From assembly GCF_011516835.1 (NCBI RefSeq), contig NZ_WOTB01000006.1, positions 1-64,000 of the forward strand: 64,000 nt of DNA, given 5' to 3'. The position numbers were made by a program, and so were the translations under genes. The DNA is from Acetobacter musti. GTDB taxonomy: Bacteria > Pseudomonadota > Alphaproteobacteria > Acetobacterales > Acetobacteraceae. Under the pieces are notes generated by a model. The model made no database searches, was not told the origin of the DNA, and saw nothing but the letters and a program-made list of their open reading frames with translations. Below, piece after piece: positions 53,445 to 64,000 of this stretch. Position 1 is the first letter of the stretch, and each line of letters starts with the position of its first letter.

Positions 53445-53918
53445 TCAGGCATAGATGACGGAGACGATCTCATACGTCCGGTCACCGCCCGGCGCCGGAA
53501 CCGACACGGTATCGCCAACCGACTTACCAATCAGAGACTTCGCCAGCGGTGAGGAAATCGACAGCAGACCCGCCTTGATGTCCGCCTCATGCACACCAAC
53601 GATCTGATAGGAGGCCTCCTTTTCGGTCTCCTCATCGATCAGCTGAACCCGCGCACCGAACTTCACCTGGTCGCCCGACAGCTTCGAAGGATCGATCACT
53701 TCCGCCGTGGAAACAATCTCCTCCAGCTCCATCACACGCCCCTCCACAAAGGACTGACGCTCGCGCGCGGCATGATACTCCGCGTTCTCCGACAGATCGC
53801 CGTGCTCGCGCGCCTCGGCAATGGCCCGGATAATCGCCGGGCGCTCCTCGCTTTTGAGTCTGCGCAACTCTTCCTCAAGTCGCTGCAGGCCGGATGCCGT
53901 CATCGGAGTTTTCTGCAA
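53445..53918 (-). CDS. greA: Transcription elongation factor GreA
   Basis: A 157-residue GreA that stimulates RNA polymerase to cleave backtracked transcripts. The N-terminal coiled coil contains [24 protein letters not shown] and the acidic tip [18 protein letters not shown], followed by the FKBP-like C-terminal domain ([23 protein letters not shown]). The size is normal. It lies downstream of carB. Confidence 0.97.
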   Translation of the reverse strand: MQKTPMTASGLQRLEEELRRLKSEERPAIIRAIAEAREHGDLSENAEYHAARERQSFVEGRVMELEEIVSTAEVIDPSKLSGDQVKFGARVQLIDEETEKEASYQIVGVHEADIKAGLLSISSPLAKSLIGKSVGDTVSVPAPGGDRTYEIVSVIYA

Positions 53919-54002
53919 GGTGCTTATCCTCGGGAAGTCATAAAGAATTGACCGGGAAGCGGAACCGCCAGCCCGGATAATGAAACACGCAGACAGGCCC
54001 CG

Positions 54003-54023
54003 CGGCGGGATTAAGCCCCGCCG
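54003..54023 (-). terminator. Hairpin between carB and greA
   Basis: A 7-bp stem (CGGCGGG / CCCGCCG) with a 7-base loop begins 16 bases after the carB stop on the minus strand. No T-run; may be a weak terminator. Confidence 0.4.
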
Positions 54024-54038
54024 AAAGGCTCTTTGCGC

Positions 54039-57293
<3,255 letters not shown>

Positions 57294-57301
57294 GGATCGT
57301 C

Positions 57302-58507
57302 TCAGTCCTCTGCGTCGGCCGGGTCGGAACCCATGGCTTTGATGCGATGAAGGTAGTTCTCAAAAAGCGGGACGGTAAAAGCAATGTCACCATGCGCCGG
57401 GCTGTAGATCATGCCCTTGCGGATCAGCGCATTGCGAAGCGGCGCCACCGCCTGCGTCCGCGAGCCCATCTGCGCGGCAATCGCCCCCGAACGATGCGCC
57501 CCCGGCCCAAGCTCGGACATCGCCTGACAGTACAGACGCTCACGCGGCGTCAGCCGCTCATAACGCATACGGAAAAATCCGGCATCCAGCGACGTCAGAG
57601 ACACCTCTGTCGCCACCTGAATGTCCCCCGCCAGAATGGTCTCCCCATGCGCCACATTCCACGCATGATAAGCCCATTCCTGCAGAAAATACGGATAGCC
57701 CTGCGTGATCCGCAGAACCTCGGCCACCGCTTCAGGCGTGAAATTCACCCCCTCACGCTCCGCCGGCGTCCGCAACGCGTCAGCGGACTCCTCCTCCGAA
57801 AGCGGCCCCAGTTCCGGAAAAGAAAAGAGCCGCTCGGAATAAGACCGCGACTGCCCCGTCAGCGCCACCACATGCGGCAGCCCCGCGCCCGCCAGCACCA
57901 CCGGCAATCCTTCGCGCATCACGCGATGCATCGCCATGATCAGCGCGCCCATATCCTTCTCGGAAAGATACTGGATCTCATCAATAAAGATCGCCACACC
58001 CGTCTTACGGGACTGCGCCGCATGACCCAGCGCCGACACCATGTCCGGAAGATCGCTTTCCAGATCGCCGCTATCCGCCGTACCCCTCTCGGGATCGACG
58101 TCCAGCTCGATCATCAGCCCCAGCGGGTGATGAATCCGCAGTCCCCCGGCAAAACTTTTCAGAACCCGCAACCCGCGCTTCACCTGCGCCGTCACCGCCC
58201 CGAGCCGGTCCAGCTCCAGCATCATCTTCCGGAACGGCGGCGCCAGAAGCTGCCCCAGCGACTTATCCTCATGCGCCTCGACAAAGCACGTCAGATAACC
58301 CGCGCTTTCCGCAAGCTGCTGAACCCGCCCCAGAACAACCGTTTTGCCCACCCCGCGAAGCCCGGTCGCAATAAAACTGCGCGCGCTCTTCCCGATCAGC
58401 GCCCGCTGCAGCACGACCCCCGCCTGGGTGAACAGCTCCTGCCGCCCCGCCAGCTCAGGCGGGGACGCCCCGGCCCCCGGCACATAAGGATTGCGAATAG
58501 GGTCCAT
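57302..58507 (-). CDS. AAA ATPase between carA and carB
   Basis: A 401-residue P-loop ATPase of the ORC/AAA16 kind. Walker A is [11 protein letters not shown] (around residue 52), Walker B is [11 protein letters not shown], and a winged-helix-like region lies at the C-terminus ([26 protein letters not shown]). Such proteins are often encoded in mobile or regulatory contexts, but the function here is unknown. It is squeezed between carA and carB with 9- and 8-base gaps, so it is part of that operon. It is not a known subunit of carbamoyl-phosphate synthase. Confidence 0.8.
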   Translation of the reverse strand: MDPIRNPYVPGAGASPPELAGRQELFTQAGVVLQRALIGKSARSFIATGLRGVGKTVVLGRVQQLAESAGYLTCFVEAHEDKSLGQLLAPPFRKMMLELDRLGAVTAQVKRGLRVLKSFAGGLRIHHPLGLMIELDVDPERGTADSGDLESDLPDMVSALGHAAQSRKTGVAIFIDEIQYLSEKDMGALIMAMHRVMREGLPVVLAGAGLPHVVALTGQSRSYSERLFSFPELGPLSEEESADALRTPAEREGVNFTPEAVAEVLRITQGYPYFLQEWAYHAWNVAHGETILAGDIQVATEVSLTSLDAGFFRMRYERLTPRERLYCQAMSELGPGAHRSGAIAAQMGSRTQAVAPLRNALIRKGMIYSPAHGDIAFTVPLFENYLHRIKAMGSDPADAED

Positions 58508-58516
58508 GAACCGAGA

Positions 58517-59962
58517 TCAGCCCGCCTTCACGCCCGAAGCCTGCCGCGCGTCGATCATCGCCACGAACCGCTCGAACAGATAGAAACTGTCCGAAGGACC
58601 CGGGCTCGCCTCAGGGTGATACTGCACCGAAAAAGCCGGCAGCGTGTTCGACGCAATCCCCTCGTTGGACCTGTCGAACAGGCTCACATGCGTCACCCGA
58701 ACCTCATTCGGCAGTGACCGTTCATCTACCGCGAACCCGTGATTCTGACTGGTAATCTCCACACGCCCCGTCGCCAGATCCTTCACCGGCTGGTTCGCCC
58801 CCCGATGCCCGCGCTCCAGTTTGTAGGTCTTGCCGCCCAGCGCCAGAGCCAGCAACTGATGCCCGAGACAGATCCCGAACACCGGCACACCCGCATCCAG
58901 CACACCCCGGATCGCCGGCACCGCATAAGCCGCCGTCGCCGCCGGATCGCCCGGCCCGTTGGAGAGGAAAACTCCCTCAGGCTTCAGCGCCAGAATTTCC
59001 TCCGCCGTGGTCGTCGCCGGAACCACCGTCACATCGCAGCCCGCCGTGGCCAGACAGCGCAGAATGTTCCGCTTCGCGCCATAATCGACCGCCACAACCT
59101 TTCGCAGCTTCGCCGGCAGCGGCTTCGTCGCCGAAGGCCACTCCCACACACCCTGCGACCAGCCATAGGGCTTCTCACAGGTCACGACCTTCGCCAGATC
59201 CATGCCCTCCAGCCCCGGCCAGGCCACCGCCGCCTTCTTCAGCGCCTCAATATCCAGCTTCCCGTCCACGACATGCGCCAGAACCGCCGTCTGCGGCCCT
59301 TTGTCACGGATACGAAGCGTCAGCGCCCGCGTGTCCACACCGCAGATCCCCGGAACCCCGCGCTCTTTCAGCCAGGCATCCAGACTCTCCGCCGACCGCC
59401 AGTTCGCAGGCTCCGTCAGATCCTGCTTCACCACCAGCCCCCGCGCCGAAACGCGCGCCGCTTCGTCGTCTTCCGCGTTCGTCCCCACATTCCCGATATG
59501 CGGAAAGGTGAAGGTGATAATCTGCCCGGCAAAAGACGGGTCCGTCAGCGTCTCCTGATATCCCGTCATCCCCGTCGAGAAGCAGATCTCCCCGATCGCC
59601 TCGCCGGTCGCCGGCGCGCCAAAACCCATGCCCCGGAACACCGTGCCGTCCGCCAGAACAAGCGCCGCCGTGGCGCCATCAGGGATTGCGCCGGACACTG
59701 CGCCGCTCTGCTCGGACATGATGGAATCCCGCTTCTGGTCATGTGATGAAAATTCAGAGGAAGAGGTCTCCGCGCCGGACGCCCCCGGCTGCAACGCCTC
59801 GATCGGAACACCCGCCGCTTTCGCCACAACCGGCCAGTGCTTCGGCGGAATCGCCCGCGCCTGCCGCCACTTGCGAACCGCCTCGGTGCCCACGCCCGTC
59901 AGCGACGCGATTTTTTCCGCACCGCCGATGCGCTCAATGATACTATCGACTGACAGAGACAT
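58517..59962 (-). CDS. carA: Carbamoyl-phosphate synthase small subunit with N-terminal HTH
   Basis: The glutaminase subunit that feeds ammonia to CarB. From the ATG at 59719 the protein is a standard CarA: ALVLADGTVFRGMGFGAP, GVDTRALT, and the class I amidotransferase triad with nucleophile Cys in FGICLGHQ and a QYHPEA His/Glu. Upstream in the same frame, starting at 59962 with AGGGGGAT ahead, is an 80-residue extension holding a Cro/YdaS-like helix-turn-helix (IIERIGGAEKIASLTGVGTEAVRKWRQARAIPPKHW) and a Ser-rich linker. I take 59962 as the start because the ribosome site is better there; translation from 59719 cannot be excluded. Confidence 0.88.
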   Translation of the reverse strand: MSLSVDSIIERIGGAEKIASLTGVGTEAVRKWRQARAIPPKHWPVVAKAAGVPIEALQPGASGAETSSSEFSSHDQKRDSIMSEQSGAVSGAIPDGATAALVLADGTVFRGMGFGAPATGEAIGEICFSTGMTGYQETLTDPSFAGQIITFTFPHIGNVGTNAEDDEAARVSARGLVVKQDLTEPANWRSAESLDAWLKERGVPGICGVDTRALTLRIRDKGPQTAVLAHVVDGKLDIEALKKAAVAWPGLEGMDLAKVVTCEKPYGWSQGVWEWPSATKPLPAKLRKVVAVDYGAKRNILRCLATAGCDVTVVPATTTAEEILALKPEGVFLSNGPGDPAATAAYAVPAIRGVLDAGVPVFGICLGHQLLALALGGKTYKLERGHRGANQPVKDLATGRVEITSQNHGFAVDERSLPNEVRVTHVSLFDRSNEGIASNTLPAFSVQYHPEASPGPSDSFYLFERFVAMIDARQASGVKAG

Positions 59963-60010
59963 TCCGAATATCCCCCTGATTGCTGACCTCCATATCAGTC
60001 CCAATCGTCC

Positions 60011-60055
60011 GTGGGAAGAAAATTCCCACCATGTGACAGGTGAGGGAAGTGGGAA
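60011..60055. promoter_or_regulatory. Repeated GTGGGAA motif in carA upstream region
   Basis: GTGGGAA-N5-TTCCCAC is a perfect 7-bp inverted repeat at 60011-60029, and a third GTGGGAA lies at 60049-60055. They sit between carA and the divergent YqeY-type gene, 49 bases ahead of the preferred carA start, where an autoregulatory site would be expected. Confidence 0.5.
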
Positions 60056-60112
60056 AAACTTTCTCCCGCCATCCCGCGTCACCCGTCACTCTGTTACCGA
60101 CCGGAGACCATC

Positions 60113-60583
60113 ATGACCGAGCCCACCTCCCTCCGCGCCCGTATCGCCGACGATACGAAAACCGCCATGAAAGCCGGACAGAAAGACCGCGTCAGCGCAC
60201 TCCGCATGATCGGCGCGAAAATCAAGGACGCCGACATCGCCGCCCGCACCACCGGCAAGGAACTCAGCGAGGACGACCTGATCGGCACGCTCCGCAGCAT
60301 GGTCAAATCCCGCACCGACTCCCTGAAAATGTATCTCGAAGGCGGCCGCGAGGACCTCGCCGAAAAAGAGCAGGCCGAAATTACCCTGATCCAGGAATAC
60401 CTGCCTGCCGAAATGGATGACGCCGCCCTCGAAGCCGCCGTCAAGGCCGCCATCACCGAGACCGGCGCCGCCACCATGAAAGACATGGGCAAAGTCATGG
60501 GCGCCCTGAAAGCAAAATTCGGCGCCTCACTCGACCTCGGACGCGCCAATGGTCTGGTCAAAACTACCCTGAACGCAGGCTGA
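60113..60583 (+). CDS. GatB/YqeY domain protein
   Basis: A 156-residue YqeY-like helical protein related to the tail of GatB amidotransferase subunits, possibly binding tRNA. The opening LRARIADDTKTAMKAGQKDRVSALRMI, the EYLPAEMDDAALEAAVKAAI region and the end AKFGASLDLGRANGLVKTTL match the family. The start follows GGAGACCATC. The function remains unclear in most bacteria. Confidence 0.92.
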   Translation: MTEPTSLRARIADDTKTAMKAGQKDRVSALRMIGAKIKDADIAARTTGKELSEDDLIGTLRSMVKSRTDSLKMYLEGGREDLAEKEQAEITLIQEYLPAEMDDAALEAAVKAAITETGAATMKDMGKVMGALKAKFGASLDLGRANGLVKTTLNAG

Positions 60584-60745
60584 AATCTCTCGCTCAGCCA
60601 TACTATTTTTCCGGGGCCTGGCCCCGGACCCCTGTACAGAACGCACCCCCCTGATCCCGCCGGCTCAGAATTACATCAGCCGCCCAGCCGGATTCATGAC
60701 GCCTCAGGTCACCGGTAAAAATCAATTATACTGCCGGAAAACCAG
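60584..60745. other. Spacer with GC-rich palindrome
   Basis: About 160 bases between yqeY and repeat copy C, with a 7-bp inverted repeat TCCGGGG / CCCCGGA at 60610-60628. No gene was seen. Confidence 0.4.
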
Positions 60746-60994
60746 GAGACTGTTTCAAAAGCCTCAAAGGGACAAAAACCTTTCAAAACAAACGGATAAT
60801 ATTACGTTTTCTATGTCCCGCTCGTCTGTTCGCCTCAGCCAGCCTTCAAAAGAATCTCACAACAAACCTTTGATAAAAAAATAAAAGTTTTTGGGTGCCG
60901 CCTTTTTTCAAAAAGGCGGCGTCTTCTGAAGCTTCTCCAGAAACCTCTCGATAATTCAAAGAAGAGTTCAAAAGCAGGATCCTGAAACAGATTC
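60746..60994 (+). repeat. Dispersed MITE-like repeat, copy C
   Basis: A 249-bp copy in the same orientation as copy B, with ends GAGACTGTTTCAAAAGCC and CTGAAACAGATTC and a 3-bp CAG duplication at each side (60743-60745, 60995-60997). It contains the best-preserved internal hairpin, an 11-bp stem GCCGCCTTTTT / AAAAAGGCGGC at 60897-60920, which looks like a terminator. No coding capacity. Confidence 0.8.
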
Positions 60995-61195
60995 CAGATG
61001 TTTTCAGGCTCCATGACCGCCCCCCCCGGAAGCAACCACCGGCAACCAGGCCTTCCGCAAACTTTACCGGTCATCAAAGCCGCCATCCCCGCTCACAACC
61101 GCAAACGGAACGCCTCACACACAAAAACAGACAGGCAACTCATGACCGCTGCACGCGTCCTGTTCACTGTCACGACAGAAACAGGACGCTTCCCC

Positions 61196-62386
61196 ATGAA
61201 AGCACTGACCTGGCAGAAAAAGGGTAAGATCACATGCGAAAGCGTGCCTGACCCGATCATCCTCGACGGACGCGACGCCATCATCAAAGTGACGGCCTGC
61301 GCCATCTGCGGCTCCGACCTCCATCTCATGGACGGGCTGATGCCCACCATGCAGTGCGGTGACATTCTCGGCCATGAAACCATGGGTGAAGTCGTCGAAG
61401 TCGGCCGCGACAACAAACGTCTTTCCGTCGGCGACCGTGTCGTCGTCCCGTTCACCATCTCCTGCGGCGAATGCCGTCAGTGCAGATGGGAAAACTGGAG
61501 CTGCTGCGAACGGACAAACCCGAACGGGAAACAGCAGGCCGAAACCTTCGGCTACCCGCTCGCCGGCCTTTTCGGTTACTCTCACATCACCGGCGGCTTC
61601 GCCGGCGGACAGGCGGAATATCTGCGTGTCCCCTATGCCGATGTCGGCCCGATCGTGGTTCCTGAAGACCTCAGCGACGAACAGGTCCTTTTCCTGTCAG
61701 ACATCTTCCCAACCGGCTATCAGGCCGCCGAATACTGCGAAATCACGCCGGAAGCCGAAAAGACCATCGCCATCTGGGGCTGCGGCCCGGTCGGTCAGAT
61801 GGCCATCCGCTCCTGCTTCCTCCTCGGCGCCCGACGCGTCATCGCCATCGATGAAGTCCCCGAACGCCTGGCCATGGCCCGCGAAGGCGGCGCGGAAACC
61901 ATCGACTTCCGCACCCATAATATTCAGGAAACCCTCATCGAAATGACGGACGGGCAGGGACCGGACGCCGTCATCGAGGCCGTCGGCATGGAAGCCCACG
62001 GCGCGGACACCACAGCACAGAAAATCGGCTCGGCTGTGATGTCGGCGGCAACGCTCGAACGCCCGTTCGCCCTCAACCAGGCCATTCTCGGATGCCGTCC
62101 CGGCGGAATTGTCTCAATGCCAGGCGTTTACGCCGGCGCCCTGGGACCGGTGATGATCGGCGCTCTCATGAACAAGGGCCTGACCCTGCGCACAGGACAG
62201 ACGCGCGTCCAGAAATATCTCGCGCCTCTGCTCGAACGTATCCGGAAAGGCGAAATCGATCCTTCCTTTGTCATCAGCCACCGTTCCGCCAGTCTCGAAG
62301 ACGGTCCTGAACTTTACAAAAAATTCCGCGACAAAACCGATTACTGCACAAAAGTCGTCTTCAGACCCCATGGTGTCGCAGCATAA
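61196..62386 (+). CDS. Zinc-dependent alcohol dehydrogenase (formaldehyde dehydrogenase-like)
   Basis: A 396-residue medium-chain dehydrogenase. Catalytic zinc ligands are in [13 protein letters not shown] and [12 protein letters not shown]; four structural-zinc cysteines are in [17 protein letters not shown]. The NAD(P) loop is GCGPVGQM. The protein resembles glutathione-independent formaldehyde dehydrogenase-type enzymes, but the substrate is uncertain. The start at 61196 ([11 protein letters not shown]) fits the family; an ATG 54 bases upstream is in frame. Confidence 0.9.
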   Translation: MKALTWQKKGKITCESVPDPIILDGRDAIIKVTACAICGSDLHLMDGLMPTMQCGDILGHETMGEVVEVGRDNKRLSVGDRVVVPFTISCGECRQCRWENWSCCERTNPNGKQQAETFGYPLAGLFGYSHITGGFAGGQAEYLRVPYADVGPIVVPEDLSDEQVLFLSDIFPTGYQAAEYCEITPEAEKTIAIWGCGPVGQMAIRSCFLLGARRVIAIDEVPERLAMAREGGAETIDFRTHNIQETLIEMTDGQGPDAVIEAVGMEAHGADTTAQKIGSAVMSAATLERPFALNQAILGCRPGGIVSMPGVYAGALGPVMIGALMNKGLTLRTGQTRVQKYLAPLLERIRKGEIDPSFVISHRSASLEDGPELYKKFRDKTDYCTKVVFRPHGVAA

Positions 62387-62821
62387 GATAATCGTCCCCG
62401 TACCCGGCAAAATGCAGCGACCACGTTCCGTCCGGAAATAAAAGAATTCAGAAATATTCTGTTCTCAGAAGAAAAACCTGTCCACTTTCCTGAAATAAAC
62501 AATCCGGCTCGCCCGGACCGGTTGCGGGTCAGACAATCAGTCAGCCCGCGCCGGAATAAGCCTCATCATTTCCTATCCGGCTTTTTCTTATCAGCATGAT
62601 CTGAAACCCGCCATGAAATTTCCGGTGGAAAACCGATCAGCGAATTACCTGCCTGACGGGAAGACGCCTTCAGGCTCCATCTTCTCCCGTCCGGGCCACC
62701 GAAGAAATCCCTCACACAGGTCGTCCCGTCACATCACCCTGAAAAAACAAAACCTTTTTCAAAACTTCCGAACACGGTGCGGCGTTGGGACAGCATCGAA
62801 TAAGCAAAGGAAAAATATATC
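62387..62821. other. Intergenic stretch after the dehydrogenase
   Basis: About 430 bases without a supported gene, repeat or RNA. Its last part, rich in A and T, carries the ribosome site of the tiny membrane peptide gene. Confidence 0.45.
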
Positions 62822-62893
62822 ATGCCAATTCTGCTCTGGCTTCTCGGGGTGCCACTCCCCCTGATCCTCATCATCTTCCTCTTTTTCCGATGA
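62822..62893 (+). CDS. Tiny membrane peptide (23 aa)
   Basis: A 23-residue hydrophobic peptide starting MPILLWLLGVPLP and ending LFFR, preceded by AAAGGA. The LLWLLGVPL pattern recurs in very small proteobacterial membrane proteins of unknown role. Its TGA stop overlaps the ATG of the next gene (ATGA), so it is likely translated and coupled. It is too short for routine gene calling. Confidence 0.55.
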   Translation: MPILLWLLGVPLPLILIIFLFFR

Positions 62894-63759
62894 TCGGACC
62901 CGCTATGACAAAAGATATTGAGACACCGGCGCTTTTGCGCGCCGGCATATCCTGGCCCGCTGTTTCAGGAGGCGCCTTCGTCGCGGCGGCCGTATCCATT
63001 ATGCTGATCAGCCTCGGAGCCGGCTTCGGCTTCTCCGCTGTCTCCCCGGAAGCAGGGAATAATCCGTCAGCATTCACATTCACCGTGTGGGCGGCAATCT
63101 GGCTGATCGTCGTCCAGTGGATCTCATCGTTTTTCGGCGGCTATCTCGCCGGACGGCTCCGCGCACCACTCCTCTCAGCCCATTCGCGCGAAGTCATGTT
63201 CCGCGACACCGCCGGCGGCTTCGTCGCATGGGCCGTCGCCGTCGTCTTTACGGCTGCCATCATCGGCTCCGGCGCTTTTTCCCTCGCGGGAAGCGCCGGC
63301 AAAGCCTCAGGACATATCGCTGCGGCTGCCGTTTCAAAAAATACGGATATGCCATCAGGCTATATGCTCGATGCCCTGTTCCGTCCGGCCCAGCCCGACA
63401 ACGTCACCGGCAATGCCTCAGAAGGCAAAAACCCGGCCCCGGAAGCCGCGCGTATCCTGGCGACAGCAGCCACCGGAAGCATCAGCCCTCAGGACCGCGA
63501 CTATCTGACAAAACTCGTGGCCGCCCGCACCGGAACCTCCGCGGAGGATGCCGGACAACGTGTCGACCGGGCCATCGCAATGGAAAACGAAGCCATCAGT
63601 AAAGCGAAACACGCCGCCGAGCTCGCACGGAAAGCAGCCGCGTCGCTCGCTTTCTACACTTTCTTCTCCATGCTGGTCGGCGCGTTCATCGCCTGTGTCG
63701 CAGGCGCCATCGGCGGCCGGCAGCGCGACGCCCTGCAGAGAACTGAAGCGGAGTTCTGA
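62890..63759 (+). CDS. Membrane protein of unknown function
   Basis: A 289-residue protein with an N-terminal pair of hydrophobic helices (GAFVAAAVSIMLISLGAGFGF, WAAIWLIVVQWISSFFGGYLAG), a third around FVAWAVAVVFTAAIIGSGAF, a hydrophilic and Ala-rich middle, and a final helix (FYTFFSMLVGAFIACVAGAIGG). No known catalytic motif was seen. Its ATG overlaps the stop of the tiny peptide. Confidence 0.6.
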   Translation: MIGPAMTKDIETPALLRAGISWPAVSGGAFVAAAVSIMLISLGAGFGFSAVSPEAGNNPSAFTFTVWAAIWLIVVQWISSFFGGYLAGRLRAPLLSAHSREVMFRDTAGGFVAWAVAVVFTAAIIGSGAFSLAGSAGKASGHIAAAAVSKNTDMPSGYMLDALFRPAQPDNVTGNASEGKNPAPEAARILATAATGSISPQDRDYLTKLVAARTGTSAEDAGQRVDRAIAMENEAISKAKHAAELARKAAASLAFYTFFSMLVGAFIACVAGAIGGRQRDALQRTEAEF

Positions 63760-63868
63760 AATCCGAAAAACCCTGACTCTGAAAACCCTGGCGACAGCGG
63801 CAACATCCGCTCCGCCAGGTCAGACTCCCGGACCGGATGCAGAGAGCTTTCGCCAGCAGGAGAGCATA

Positions 63869-64000
63869 GTGGACAGGCCGGTCACCAGCGATATGTCCGC
63901 ACAGAGTCCGTATCAGAATACCGACCTGCTCCACTTCTGCCGCTCGGAAATAAGATTCGAAAGTGAGATGGTGGGCGTCCGGCTGAGCGCCCTCGTCAAC
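63869..64000 (+). CDS. Start of a hypothetical protein (cut by window end)
   Basis: A GTG at 63869 with AGGAGAG just ahead opens a frame of 44 codons that runs to the edge (in-frame ATG at 63893). The segment RSEIRFESEMVGVRLSALVN resembles the start of small membrane proteins found in many proteobacteria (E-x-R-F-E-x-Q/M-x3-R pattern). Only this part is visible, so the product is uncertain. Confidence 0.45.
   Translation, partial: MDRPVTSDMSAQSPYQNTDLLHFCRSEIRFESEMVGVRLSALVN

Noticed and set aside
60610-60628. TCCGGGG/CCCCGGA hairpin as a terminator of yqeY
   Set aside because: T-run lies before, not after, the stem in the direction of yqeY; more likely a general palindromic repeat.

Overview
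The window is GC-rich chromosomal DNA, densely coded on both strands, that most resembles an acetic acid bacterium (Acetobacteraceae, Alphaproteobacteria). This rests on the gene order gpmI-envC-ctpA-polysaccharide deacetylase-rppH, the FlbT/FlaF type of flagellin regulation, a Tat-exported GH32 fructan hydrolase beside exopolysaccharide genes, and the codon bias. Having a flagellin gene argues for a motile genus. I cannot name the genus from the sequence alone. No rRNA, tRNA or CRISPR array was seen.

Layout. 1-7.3 kb is an accessory, sugar-related stretch: the end of an IS3-type element abutting a GH32 levanase/fructanase, a VOC protein, a Wzx-like flippase and two paralogous family-2 glycosyltransferases in a less GC-rich stretch. 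7.3-17.1 kb is mostly housekeeping: radC, yceI, a LigB-type dioxygenase with a divergent LysR regulator, a tandem universal stress protein, pdxH, fabI, aroC and an MFS transporter. 17.1-21.1 kb carries an unusual exported multidomain protein ending in a superinfection-immunity-like membrane segment, divergent from a Dcm-like cytosine methylase and its Vsr repair endonuclease. 21.2-25 kb holds a dienelactone hydrolase, a DUF2236 protein, a small unknown protein and hchA. 25.4-32.5 kb is a TetR-controlled tripartite RND efflux operon followed by a Crp/Fnr regulator. 32.7-36.7 kb has a frameshifted acyltransferase and a two-gene exonuclease/ATP-dependent ligase repair pair. 36.7-45.5 kb has a porin and then the gpmI-to-rppH cell-envelope/metabolic run. 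46-48 kb has a small acidic protein, msrB and upp. 48.2-51.8 kb is a compact flagellin module (flbT, flagellin, TPR-glycosyltransferase, flaF). 52-60.6 kb has dodecin, threonine dehydratase, greA, the carA-ATPase-carB operon and a GatB/YqeY protein. The last 3 kb has a zinc alcohol dehydrogenase and small membrane proteins.

How the genes work together. The TetR-MFP-RND-OMF genes overlap at ATGA junctions and have a perfect palindromic operator in front, so they form one self-regulated export system. The flagellin module pairs a flagellin with its translational regulators and a likely glycosylating enzyme. The carA and carB subunits of one enzyme are separated by an AAA ATPase, and CarA carries an N-terminal helix-turn-helix extension with a palindromic site in front of its gene.

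Most noteworthy are: (1) the HTH-CarA fusion plus embedded ATPase in the pyrimidine/arginine operon; (2) the exported LprI-like/peptidoglycan-binding/superinfection-immunity chimera next to dcm-vsr; (3) a 250-264 bp non-autonomous repeat family (three copies here) with 17-bp terminal inverted repeats and, at two copies, 3-bp target duplications; (4) an IS end that supplies the stop codon of the GH32 gene; and (5) a one-base frameshift in an acyltransferase.
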